This document shows positions 1 to 11,699 of a stretch of DNA of 64,000 nucleotides, piece by piece. A program made the translations under genes and the position numbers. The stretch is taken from contig CM063260.1 of the NCBI GenBank assembly GCA_032158295.1, positions 7,349,932-7,413,931 of the forward strand, given 5' to 3'. Below the pieces are notes generated by a model that saw only the letters and a list, made by a program, of their open reading frames with translations, had not been told where the DNA came from and did not search any database. This DNA comes from Pycnopodia helianthoides (taxonomy: Eukaryota > Echinodermata > Asteroidea > Forcipulatida > Asteriidae). Numbering within the stretch: position 1 is the first letter of the stretch; every line of letters begins with the position of its first letter.

Positions 1-1790
1 ATGCTGTCCAAGAGGAGAAGGAGGAAAGAAAATCAATTTAGAGCGAGGGATTCTTATGCAAACATTAAGGTGTGTGAGAAATTATAGCTATAATAGATGT
101 TCCGTTATTGGAAACAATTTCTTGAAGTAGCAAATGACTGTTTGGGTGGTTGATGTTAACTTCTGTCTCTGCTGTGATAGCATCCTTAAAAAAAGAAGTA
201 TTTTTTTTAATGAGATGGTCTGCTAAAAAAAAAGAGCATGGTACACTCAAGTTTTTTCAGCCTTGTGCTCCTCCTTCTCTGACAATTTTCCTGTTACATT
301 TATATCCAATCTGCAAAGGAATATTTAATCAATGGTAGACGACCACATTATACAGGTTGTGTAGTATGTCTTTTGTGAGGACTGTCCATGGCTGGCCACA
401 TTTCGCAGGTGGTAGGATCCTTTGTCTGAAGAAGACATTTTGAGGTTTGACCTTGTACGCCAATCAAGGCTTTGACTCAAATCGGATTCCATTAAATTAA
501 AAATTTAAAAAAAGCAAAGTCTTATATCAAACCCAAAGCCAAGTTTAGTGAACCTACACTGATGCCCTCTGTATGGGCCCTCCGCTTAATGAATTAGTCC
601 AGGATTTGTTGCCATTCGTTTCACAATTCATTAAATAACCTCGGCCGCGGGAGTGCAGATTGCTTGATTGAATCAAGACCCCTCAAAAGTAAGTATCAAT
701 TTTACCCAAAACACCTGATAAGGAAATGAAATCCCAACTGTAACACTGTAGGATTATCAGTCTGATCCCCAAAAGACTGTTGTAACCGCCCGTAGCATCC
801 TGAACTACGTTGGCGGGAGGGAGGAATGACTAAGCCGCGTTGGTACTGTTCATGACAACTGGAGTGCATGCAGACAAATGGCGGTAGGGACGGTAGGGAG
901 GGACAAAGGATTGTCCTCGGCAAGGCTGGGGTTAGGTGTGAGCCTCATGTGGTGTAGGATACCACGGGAGCAGCTGAAGGCCGGGTGATGAGCTCATGGT
1001 GTACCGGCCCTAATCAATACAGTATGGAGTCGTAGGGATGTCTCTATTGTCTTCGTCACACATCCAATATGTCCTGGCTCCGCTTGTTTTTCCTACTGGT
1101 GTACGCTACAACCATAGCACTCCAGTATTGATCCTTCAGCCTTGTTTGATGTGCCTCGTATATACGCAGCTTTGTTGACTTAGATCTTGTTCCAGTTCCT
1201 GAAACCCCTTTGTCGTCTGACAAGAGTGTACATTGATCCTACCCTAGCCCTAATGTATCAGCTTCAGGTTTGGAAAAAAGTGACAAGCAACTGAAACAAT
1301 GCCTTTGACGGGGAGGAAAGTTAGACACCCATTTCGCCCGTAGCGCGGAGTTAGTGTTATGGTAGTGCTAAACAAGATACCTGTTCAAATTTCAAATAAA
1401 TGCATTTTTCTAGTGGAGATCAAACGTCTTGATGACAGTTTGAATTTTTAAAGGAACAAAAGGAAAAAAAAACGATACCAACCAAAACTCCAAGTGATCA
1501 TCTGGTTCACCAACGCCACTTGAAGTAACTGAAACAAAACATTCTGGATCCAATTAAAAGCAATAACAATCTTACAGTTATTCGATTAGAATTGACAAGG
1601 TTTTAAATACTTGAGCATTCCTGGAGAATGCGTTATGTAACTGCATCACTCATGAAATGCTTCATATTGATTTTTGTTGAAGTTTTCAACAAAATGTCAA
1701 TAGTTCGGCTAACATGCTAACAATGTCAGCATAATAGAAAAGCTTTTTTGCATGAAATAGGTAACTTGTAAAGTTAGTCAACTGTGTGTA
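1..1790. other. Non-coding sequence with a GC-richer block
   Basis: No coding region is supportable; open frames are under 75 codons on both strands. About 600-1350 is visibly richer in G+C and in CpG than its surroundings and lacks simple repeats. The flanks are AT-rich. The GC-richer part could be a regulatory element or a distal exon/promoter, but no reading frame, TATA box or splice structure makes that case. I recognise nothing else in this stretch. Confidence 0.6.
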
Positions 1791-2030
1791 ATGTAGACAT
1801 GGAACAGTGTGTAGTTTGGACATATCTTTACTTTAGCAATAAACAGAACTTTTTAAACATGAAACAGTGAATAAAATCAGACACACAAAATAGTGTTTAG
1901 TTCAGACATAAAAATAATACAAGTTTATTCAAACACAAAACAGTTTTTTCCAATCCACTGAAAAAAGAATTGAATTAATTACATTCATGAAACAGTTTTT
2001 GATTCAGACATTCATATATAAAGCTTCGTT
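1791..2030. repeat. Degenerate AT-rich tandem repeat
   Basis: Variants of 'agacatgaaacagtgtttag' recur several times: near 1795, 1858, 1890-1910, 1935 and 1986. They are separated by AT-rich spacers of varying length, as expected of an old, decayed tandem array with a period of roughly 40-60 bp. No coding potential is visible, and no element family is recognised. Confidence 0.45.
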
Positions 2031-4062
2031 AAAACCATAAACGAGCCGGCCTTTGGTTATTACACAAACGGATGACTAAGTATAACAGTATAACATGTTA
2101 CTCTTTTTCGCAAAAACATTTACGCCTAACTTTACCACCTCTTCAATGTCTTGTTTTTACTCGGCCATTTCTACATTTTGGGGCATTGTACAATATGTGT
2201 AATTTGTACATGTACAATGCACATAGGCCCTACATGTAAATGATTTAAAAAGTCATGTTGTCAGTTGCAAAAAGGCTCATTAGTTGCTGTGTATATATCT
2301 GGGATGTCTCTGTCAATCCTGTCCAATAATGCAGCATTAAGCAATCCTTACTGGCTCCAACTCAAGCCCAATCAACCATAGACTTGCTCCATCTATGGGA
2401 GTGTTTACTTCCTTCATGGTCCAACCAATTTACTCAGGATGAGAAATTTCAGACTTGTTTTTATGTCTGCTTGGTGATAAAAGTTGCTGTTATTTTCTTC
2501 AGATATAAAGAAATACAACTTACTGATCTTGTTAGTCTAGTGCTAAGGATTCTGTCCTCGGGGGGTTAGTGAGTGTTGGAAATGCCATCATTTCAACTTA
2601 CTGCCGAAAATGTGGATACTAGTACAGTTGTTTGTCAGCAATGACCCTCTATATCATAAAAAAGTACAACTTAAACAACAAAAAGACCCCCCCAACAAAA
2701 AAACCCCAAAACAAACAAACAAAAAACCACACTCACACAACAATAACCAAAAGCTTCATCTTTAAAATAAAATGAGTGTAAATGACATTCATGCGAAAAA
2801 AAATCAATCACAGATGTTGTTGATCGCCGAAATTCCAATATTTTTTTGGTATATTCATCATTTTTAGGGTTTTGTTTAACCTGAGGGTTTATCCCAGCAT
2901 GGTTCAAGCCGTGCACAACCATGAATATTGTGATATGACAGACTAGTACAAATCTAGGCCTGTTTTCTTTGTCAGGGAGACAGTTGTTCTAATTCGACTG
3001 GCTGATTTATGCCCCACTACCATAACTAGATGATTTGGGCCATTGAGGTGTATTAGACCCTTTCCAATCAGCTGGATTGTACAGGCATTTGCACTGATGG
3101 ATTTATGGTTGGATCTGTAATTATTATGACACTGAACTCTTATCCTTTACCATGCTCTTGGTTTTCTTTGGTCCTGGTTGATAGTGCTTGAGTTGTTTTC
3201 TTCTTCTGGTTTTTAGGTGCACAGTGTAGGGCCATTCAAATTTGTGAAATCATTTTTACTGGTCATGTTGGATGGAAATACTGAATTAAAATGGCTGAAA
3301 TATCCTGGTTAAATAAAATTGTTGTCAAAATTATTATGTTATTTTGATAGCGATGCTTAATTTAATTAAAGTCGCTGTTTTTAATCGGACTCCCTCGATT
3401 TGTATTGCTTACATTGTTACAAGATAAAGAAGGTTTGTTTGGTTGATGAGAAGATTTTTTAAATAAGTTTTTCACCAATCCAGAGTGTTGTTTTATTCAC
3501 TTCAGAAATCAAGTATTTTTAACAAATCACAGCAGCTCCGGTTTCACGAAAGACAATTATTTTCATGGACGGTGTTGGGTTTTCAAACTTGCTAGCACTT
3601 CAGCTGGAAATCTTGTCCAACTAAAGTGCCCATAAATATTGCTTGTGATAGCAATTTTACCCCACACACAGTATCTTTGATAAGATCAATTAATAACCAT
3701 AAAAGCATGCAGTGTTTGTTTAGTTGGTTATAGTTTAACTATGGCTCTAACAGTAATCCCTCAGCAGGCAGGGTTGGAGGGGGGATTATTTTGCAGAGAT
3801 AAAAAACAGACACAGTTATTGTTGGGAGGTACTTTGCTGTTGATCACAAAGCCTTTGGTAGATAACAAACAGAGAGATAGGGTTGTTATTAATGTAGCTT
3901 TTGCTAGACATAAACAAAAAGTGCCTTCACAAGGCGTACACAAAACAACTTTGGCGATAACAACACAGCTTCATTTGAAGATCTGTATCTAGTATGGTAC
4001 ATATTTTCTACCTCTATTGTTACATGCACCAATGATTATACTCCACATTAGGTCAGAGTACA
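2031..4062. other. Non-coding, unique AT-rich sequence
   Basis: No gene seen. It holds a C/A-rich low-complexity stretch at about 2685-2725 and otherwise complex AT-rich sequence. The longest frames here (83 codons) have no recognisable similarity and overlap frames on the other strand. Confidence 0.6.
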
Positions 4063-4345
4063 GGGCCCAATTTCATAGCGCTGCTTAACGGTAAGCAAAT
4101 TTTTGTGCTAACTGTAGCAGAAAAATTTGCTTATGCATAAGCGTATTTCACAGGTTAGCAAGAAAATAAGGCGGTCATATTGCGCGTTCACCATGTATTT
4201 GCATTGTTACGTCATTCATTTCCATGCAGTAAGCACCGGAAGGTTAGCATGCCTTTTCGTGTGCTTACCTTTAGCAGCGCTATGAAATAGAAATCGTGCA
4301 GTAAGCACAGAATCGGCCGTTAAGCAGCTCTATGAAATTGGGCCC
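4063..4345. mobile_element. MITE-like palindromic element, 29-bp inverted ends
   Basis: Seen directly: the left end (4063-4091) begins gggcccaatttcatag and ends gcttaacgg. The right end (4317-4345) is its reverse complement with 28 of 29 positions matching, giving a 283-bp foldback unit. A second inverted copy of the end motif, tttagcagcgctatgaaat, lies internally at about 4270-4289, so the right arm carries a nested end. No open frame for a transposase exists, so it would be non-autonomous. I cannot define a convincing target-site duplication. A related decayed unit is at 35668-35845. Elements with this terminal sequence look familiar from echinoderm genomes, but no search was done. Confidence 0.8.
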
Positions 4346-7300
4346 AGGCGTGTACTTTGTTAGTGATATGGGCATGTGGTCTGGGCTGATGGCTACACTT
4401 TACTCTGATAATATTGGCATGACATTTCCTAAACCCTTTGAATGGATGATTTAAATTTTGAAGTTCCTGAATCCATCATAATTTGTATACATTTCAGGCA
4501 CTTTTCGAATCTGAAGCAAGACCAGGGGGGGGGGGGGTTAAGAAACATTAATGTCATGATAATTTACTGGATGATGATACCTTTCCGCCCAAAACAGTAA
4601 AATAATAGAAACAAATCCAAATGTGTATAAATTGACTGTAAAACTGTTTGTTTATTCCCCCATTCATATGAAAGCAGTCGGTCACTGTGTTATGTTACAA
4701 CAATCATGAATTCAATAACTCATGCAGAACAAAGCAAAAAATCGTTCACTGTGAATGTCCCTGAAGTTATTACATTGACTTTTCTAGGTTTTCCTCTCAA
4801 CTCTATTAACTTCACCCTTCTGTGAGCCAAATCCCACATGGTCAATTACAAGATGTAGGAGCCATTAAATTGACAAATATTGACCTTGTCTAGTCACTTA
4901 AAGTCACCAGACCATACCAAACTGCCCATATCTCACCCCCTACTCACCACAAAAACCAATTCCTCTCAGCCATACTTTATCCCTCCCTTTCAAAGTATAA
5001 TGATATGAATAATCCCAAGTGGCACCTAGATGGATTGGCTATTTTTGGGGGGTCCATCAGGAGGATTCTTGGCATATTTTGGCCTTTTTTGAGGGATGCT
5101 TTTTGTCCTGAGAGGATCCCCTGTGATATTTTCTGAGCCCTGTCACTGATAACAAAAAACTCTGACAAAGATGTTTATAAAGTCCTACTGTAACTGCAGC
5201 TATAATAATAGTTTGGAAGATAAGCATTCATACTTCACAATTAAAAATATGTAAGCATTCCTGTCAAAACTTTAAAGTGCCTCTTTTCCCCCACACACAC
5301 TGTTTTAAGTCATCAGGTTTCAATTGTTTAAAAGTCACTTTGTTTGGTCAATTAAGTATTTAAGAATTGTTTTATCCATGCATACACTTGATTTACATCA
5401 AGACTTAAGGTGTTGTTGTAAAGTACCATCTTGAAGCAATGGTGACCTTTTACTAAAGATTGTCCCTTTTTCAAATGCCTTGTAGTTTTGTATCAGTGTA
5501 TGGACCTTTTTTTATCACATAAACAATAGCTAGTGTAACATGCTTTGATTATTTCATTGTTGTGTTACCTTTTTTGAAAGTTGCATATGTCAAAGTTATC
5601 TTCTATTGGGTCAGCTATGCACCTTTGCATTTTAGTATCGGCAGCCCAAGTTGACAAAAGTTTTACACATTTTGCTCAATGCACAAATCATAAATACTTT
5701 GCATTTGAATTGGAGGTATGCTACACATGTATATTCATCATGTATTCCATCGGTATTCATCATATTGTCGGTATTTTCTGAAATTGCATTGTTTCTTTCA
5801 TATATTTAAAGTAATTTTTTTTGCACTGGTGGCAGCCAGTAGTTTGCCACAAAATGTACTGCCCATTCCCTTGCTTTATACTTATTACTAGAAGTAGAAT
5901 TACTAGAAGTATATTCAAAAGCAAGCCCTGTCTTCATACTGTTGACTTTTTGCACATGTGCATTTCACCAGAGGTAAAGGAGTAAACTTAGTTTGTCATG
6001 CCAGACTCCATGGACTCGTTTATGTTTAAAAGTTCTCCCACAAGCAGCCTGGAGCTGCATCCAGCCATCTACCTCATGTAGCATCTTAGAAAATTGAACT
6101 TCATGTCTCATATCTACACCTAAACAAATAACCAGTCTTGAGTTATCCATCAAGCCAGAAGGCAGATATTCGTATACTCTGACCTCCGAAAATCATATCG
6201 GGGTCTTTAGGGAAGAGTAAAACTCCTTGAAGAATGCCAAACCTTTCTTGTGCTTGCACAAGTTTACTGGAATCCCCTTGTTGTGTATGGGAGAAATATT
6301 TCTGATTGAGGCATCGTAGATATATCAAATTTGGGATTATTGGCAAACCAATTATGACCAGGTGATCGGCTAATTCCAACAGATTAATGTAATTATTTGA
6401 TGGTTATGTGAGAGGAAACATTCTCGGTGGACATAAATTTGTGTGAGGTAGCCGAGATGGATGATTCGTCGTGGGATTTCTTAGTTGAGGTTCGTAAAAG
6501 TAGCACATTGTCAATTTATGGTTACTTTGTGTCGGTGTTAAACCTGTGTTAAAATGTTATGTGTTGGAAGTATTACCCATTAGGAGAACTGTATGTATCT
6601 AAAAACTTTTTCCCCCATCACAGTTTATAAAAAAGAAAACTTTTTGTTTTGTTTAAAGAGCTTATACGAGACATCATATGGAGAAAAAAAGTTGTTTCAA
6701 ATCATCAGGTGATTTTAACCATCAACAAGTATTGCTACTTTGGAAATTACATTAAAAGTCATAGATGACCCAGAGGTGCCAGACTGTGGCAGACAATAGC
6801 CTCAGTTTGAATCCCATAGCTTTGTGCTTATCAAAACTAAGATGGCTTCAGATCTAGGCTTCATTTACATCAATCATACAACCATTAAGCTGTGGATAGA
6901 CTTGCATTTTCACAACCAACAGGATCCTTTATTTCACCACCTACAGTAGTAGTGAGACTCTAGCCATATGCCCCTCCTAACCCCTCCTTTTAATGGATAG
7001 GATTTCCACTAATGGAATATAATGAGGTGTGATAACCAGAACCCATCCATCCATGTGTCATCGCTTTCTTTGGTGGCTGTAGTTGATGTCTGATTTGGTT
7101 TGCCATGGTCTACTGGAGGTTATGTGCTGTGGCAAATCTCATAGTTTACACATGAAACCACATAGCCTCCAAAAGAATGCATTTGAACTATAATCACTTT
7201 CAGTAGAAAGTGACCACATCCCTGTCTAGAGATTGTTAATAGGTCTAAAGTGCAGGAATGTTTTAGAGGAAATTGCGGTCATGTTTTTGTCATAGGAAAA

Positions 7301-10300
7301 ACATTGAGTACATTCTTACCAACAAGAAATTGAATCTATTAAAAAAAAACTTAGGCCTGATCTTTAAAAAACCTTTTTGCCATCATAATCAGCAAAATAT
7401 TCAAGAAAATAGAAAATAAAAATGTTCATACAAACACACATGATTTTCTTCCTACTTTAGTCTTACTTTCTGATTGTTTGCTCTTGGACAAATCAGAAAA
7501 AACTGTTATTAACTGGCATGAAAAGTCTATTAAAGCCTACACCATGTTTAAGTGTATGTCAGCCCTTGTACTCAATAACATTTTGCTACTTTTTTCCAAG
7601 GACCAAATGTCATACCTGTACAAAATGTAATTTTGATCGTTTGAGATCTGCAGCTTTTGAATCATACTTGTCTGGTTTAGTGGTTAATTGGGAGTAAATT
7701 TGAAGACATTGTGGGAAAATTTGTAATAAAAACACCAGTCGATTCTGTATACTGCCTCATTACTGAACTGTGAATAAAATTATCGAGAGTGCATCTCATG
7801 CAAGCCTGTTATTTCACCTTCTTGATCTGTCTGAAAAAAATATTGGCTTTGGCTTCTGATATGGCGGGATCATTGTCTGCCTTTACCCCGTTGCAGCCAA
7901 AAGCCACAGCCATGTCCAAAATATGCTTTTTAGACAGCCCTGGTGAAACATCAATAGGAAGATGAGTCAAGAAAAACACCCGATGACAGCCAAAAATGTA
8001 ACTTCAAAGTCTTGGGGTCCTGGAGGCTTGACTTACTAATCTGTGCACTCACTCTGCTGCCTGTCTTGATAAACATACCCCCTCTCTTGCGTCCATGCCA
8101 AAAGCATTTAGCTGTGGGAGGATGCAGCCTGCAACAGTGTGCTATGAATGCATTGTAAGCATTCCACCACATTAATACCTAGGGGCCCCAAACTTCATTA
8201 GATCCAACACTTTTTCCACAGACTCAAGCCATTTTAGCAAATTTTTGTTGTTGACTTGGGTGGGAATTACTTCCAGTCCGTTGCCCAACAGCAGTTACCC
8301 AAGTCTAAAAATGGACATTTGGCCCCTGGCAGTCAAAAAGTAGATTGATTAGTTGATTATTGAATGATTTCTGCAAGTCAAATGGTAGCCACAATGGAAT
8401 TTATTTGCCCTCTGGGTACCAGACCATTTAAAGGGAGCCAAGGTAAATTTTATACATTCATTTGTTTAAGTCTGTACCCTACCCATTACTTAATAAATGT
8501 TTGTCATGCACATTTATTAGTTGAAGTCTACAATGCTGCACGACAAGGCACAATATTTTCCCCTAAATGTTGTTCTTTTTAATCAGGCATCTTCATGCAG
8601 TGTGAAAACAAGTTGTCATTTACAAGTTGTTGATACTGGAGAGAGAAAATCTGACCAATTTGCATCAGTTCTTATTTCTCTACCTGAAAGGGGAGCTTAT
8701 AGTTTAATTATAAGACAGTTATTTTATACTAGAATATTGGATTAACTATTCCATGTAAAACCTCAAAATCAAACTCTTCATCTCACCTTTACGCTTAAAA
8801 TCTGGACTTGTAAGTTCTATAATTGAATACATACTTCAATTTAAACTGAAACTGATGACCAACAGCTGTTATTTGCACAACATTTTCAAGGAGCAACATT
8901 TCTTGGAAATGTTATTGACAATTTTAAGCAGTTGACAAAGTAACTTTTACATCCTTTGAGAGGAAACTAACAAAGATATATTATTTTCACCAAGGGACCT
9001 GTACGTGTATTCGATCAAGATCATTTCAGAAGTGGAATTGTTTCAGCCTTTGGGTTGTTATTTTTGTAGAGAATGAATGGGATTTTAACTGATTTATGGC
9101 GTTAAAGGGTTATGTTTACATACAAAGATGTGCTTTTTAGATTGTGCTGCCAGTGCCATACTAATTAATGTTGTGCTTTTTCGTATTGAAAGAAATAATG
9201 TCGATCAGATAAAGATCTATCAGTTTGTTGAGGCAAAGAAAGTTTCTTTTGTTTTCACTTTATACAAAGGAACTCGAACTGTATCACTCATTTATGCAGT
9301 TTGCAATCGCGGGTACCCTCCAAGGCCCTCATAAGCATTACTTAACTTCTCCACCAGATAGTTTCTTTCCTTTCCGGATGCATACCTCAAGTCATAATGT
9401 GGACGACATCAAGTAACGCTATCTTCTCCCTTTCTTGTCTTTAGCTACAACACAAATGATTAACTACACGTTCTCATTGCTAGTGCTGAAAGGTGCATGC
9501 TCTGGCGGGCAATCTATTTCCCTCTAATCAGACCTGCTGCCAGTTTCAGAGTAGCCCAAATTAGCTTGAGCAGGGAGACAACCAGGAGATTCTTCTTTCG
9601 CACTGTCTCAATCTTGTTATGAAGTTCGTGTTGGCAGGGCAGCAAAGCACTAAGTAGTGCCTTAATCGGACCCCTAAGCATGGCGCGTGGTAATCGTGAT
9701 TTTCTCCAAATGCTAGGCGAGATCGTTGTCAACTTTTAATGCACTTGGCTTGCAGGAGCAGAGATGGGAGACGATGATGTTGAAAGATGTTTTTTAAACA
9801 AGTGTACAGTTTGTTGGAGTTTGTGACACTAATTTCTGAGACCTACTGGTACTTGACACGTTTTTTAACTGGGTGGTTGCGGCTGTAAGTGCTTATTAAG
9901 TTCTGGTACAAATCCGTAGTTCCAAGCTAAGAATTTCTGCTTACTATGTAACTATTATAAACCAAATATTTCTGGAAAGGGGTTAGTAGCTCCACTTATT
10001 AACTTTCAATACATTGAATGTTCTAGTACAAAATGCGGGATGTTTTAATGTTTTTATCAGGTGAAATACATTTGTGTGTGATTCTTTATAATCTATCCTT
10101 CAAGAAATATAAATGCAAATCTGACAATGGCGATCTCTATAATTGAAAACAGCAGATCAAATTGGTTTGTTCAATGAGTGATCAACTATCCTTAGGTTTT
10201 TGTTGTCATCAGAAACATACTGACTTTTAAGTTTTTTGGATTCAAGTAGGTAATTGAAGCATGAATCTTAAATTTAACAAAGCGGACACACTTTGAAATT

Positions 10301-11340
10301 ATTAAGGATTGAAAGGTATTCGCAATTGAGACTGGAGATGAAAATAACCATTTTAAAATAGACATTTTATGTAGCAGTTTACTTGACTGGTAAGCTAACA
10401 GTGCACTAGTTTTAAGTGCACAAACAGCAGCATCCACCTACCCCATTTCAACCCATCCATTACAAGTTGTTTAGCAAGGACACACAGGAACTCATCAGGA
10501 TCCAGTTTGTCAGTAACTTTACAAGTATTGATGTTCAAATAGACTCCATCCCCCACACCCATCCATAATACTTAACTCGCAGCTCCTGCCAGCCGGAGGA
10601 AAAAAAGAAAAGGGAAAAAAGAGAGAAAAAAAGCTTACCCATTAGTGTTATACTTTTCAATCCTTCATCCGGTTTTACCCAACTCTGGATGAAGTGAGAG
10701 GAAAAAATCGCAATTGCCCTGTGATAATTCCTAACACAGATCTGTCACTCCAGATTATGTGCTGCCTGTTTTACTGGAAAGGGGACCATGGAAGTGTCTC
10801 TTCCATAGGTGACCCTCTCTCGGCCTTGCATACCCATCTGATGGAAACAACTAAGGGAAAGATACTTTAATCTGTTGTCAACACCCCCATCAGGCGTAAA
10901 TGAAAAACAAGAAAGTGCTTTCCGATTGCTGGAAGAAATGACCCGTTTTATTTGTGCGGGAAAGTTGTTTCTAGCGGGTGTCATTGCCCCGAGTTTCAGG
11001 TCATGTGACTTTTCATTTTTCCGCATCAAATCCGCGATGAAAAATAAATTTTTAGACGTTGAAATATAAACTGGAGTGGCACACTGAAAAAAGGCCAAGT
11101 GGTTTTAAACGAGAACATGAATATAAGGTTTCCGTTGCCATTTCATAGTGTGTCCCCCCCCTCGCCCCCAATATTAAATTGAGGTACCAAACCAAAAGAC
11201 TCTTTTAATAAGGGAAATTGACCAAACTTTACAAATTTTGGGGCAGCAAGAGAACCATGAGACACCAAGTTTTTACAAAAACCCACTACAACCCTGACAT
11301 GCATTCATATAACTTTGCAACTTCACAACTTTTCATATTC
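4346..11340. other. Non-coding sequence with two complex blocks
   Basis: No gene supported. A 13-base G run is at 4525-4537. A 13-bp direct duplication (attactagaagta, about 5886 and 5900) is the only other local repeat noticed before 9 kb. Segments 9480-9740 and 10730-11065 are less AT-biased and low in simple repeats. The open frames across them (72 and 117 codons, minus strand) both begin at TTG, so they are weak as genes. A/G-rich low complexity is at 10600-10635. These two blocks are the best candidates for non-coding conserved elements here, purely by composition. Confidence 0.55.
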
Positions 11341-11699
11341 TCATATGGGGGATATATTATGCCCAGTCACCCGTCCAGAGAACAGCCCTACAGCCCTGTG
11401 ATATCCCTTACATCTCAACCTAGTTTGGGATTTCAAAATACCTCTATGGTGATACAGTATGCCCAGTCATCCATCTAGACAACACCCTTACAGCCCTGAT
11501 ACCCCTTGCATCCAGCCTAGTTTTGGATCTCAACATACTAGGGTATTACGCCTATTCACCCATCAGACTACACCCCTACAGCTCTGTCATCCCTCACATC
11601 TCAGCCTAGTTTGGGTTCTTGCCATACCTTCATTGGTGATATATTATGCCTAGTTGCCCATCCAGACAACACCCCTACAGCCCTGACATCCCCTTACAA
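11341..11699 (+). repeat. Minisatellite of about 95-bp units, four copies
   Basis: Units start at 11359, 11459, 11548 and 11646 (spacing 100, 89 and 98 bp). Each begins with a variant of atgcccagtcacccatccag, continues with an acacccctacagccctg motif and a cctagtttgggat motif, and ends with a gatatatt-like segment. The fourth is truncated after the first half, and 11341-11358 is the tail of an earlier unit. Open frames through units 1-3 repeat the pattern MPSHPSR...YSP, but length differences between units break any common frame, so this is a DNA repeat rather than a protein repeat. Confidence 0.85.

Noticed and set aside
10745..11098. 117-codon minus-strand frame
   Set aside because: It opens with TTG, has no recognisable domain, and overlaps another frame on the opposite strand; the block is more plausibly non-coding.
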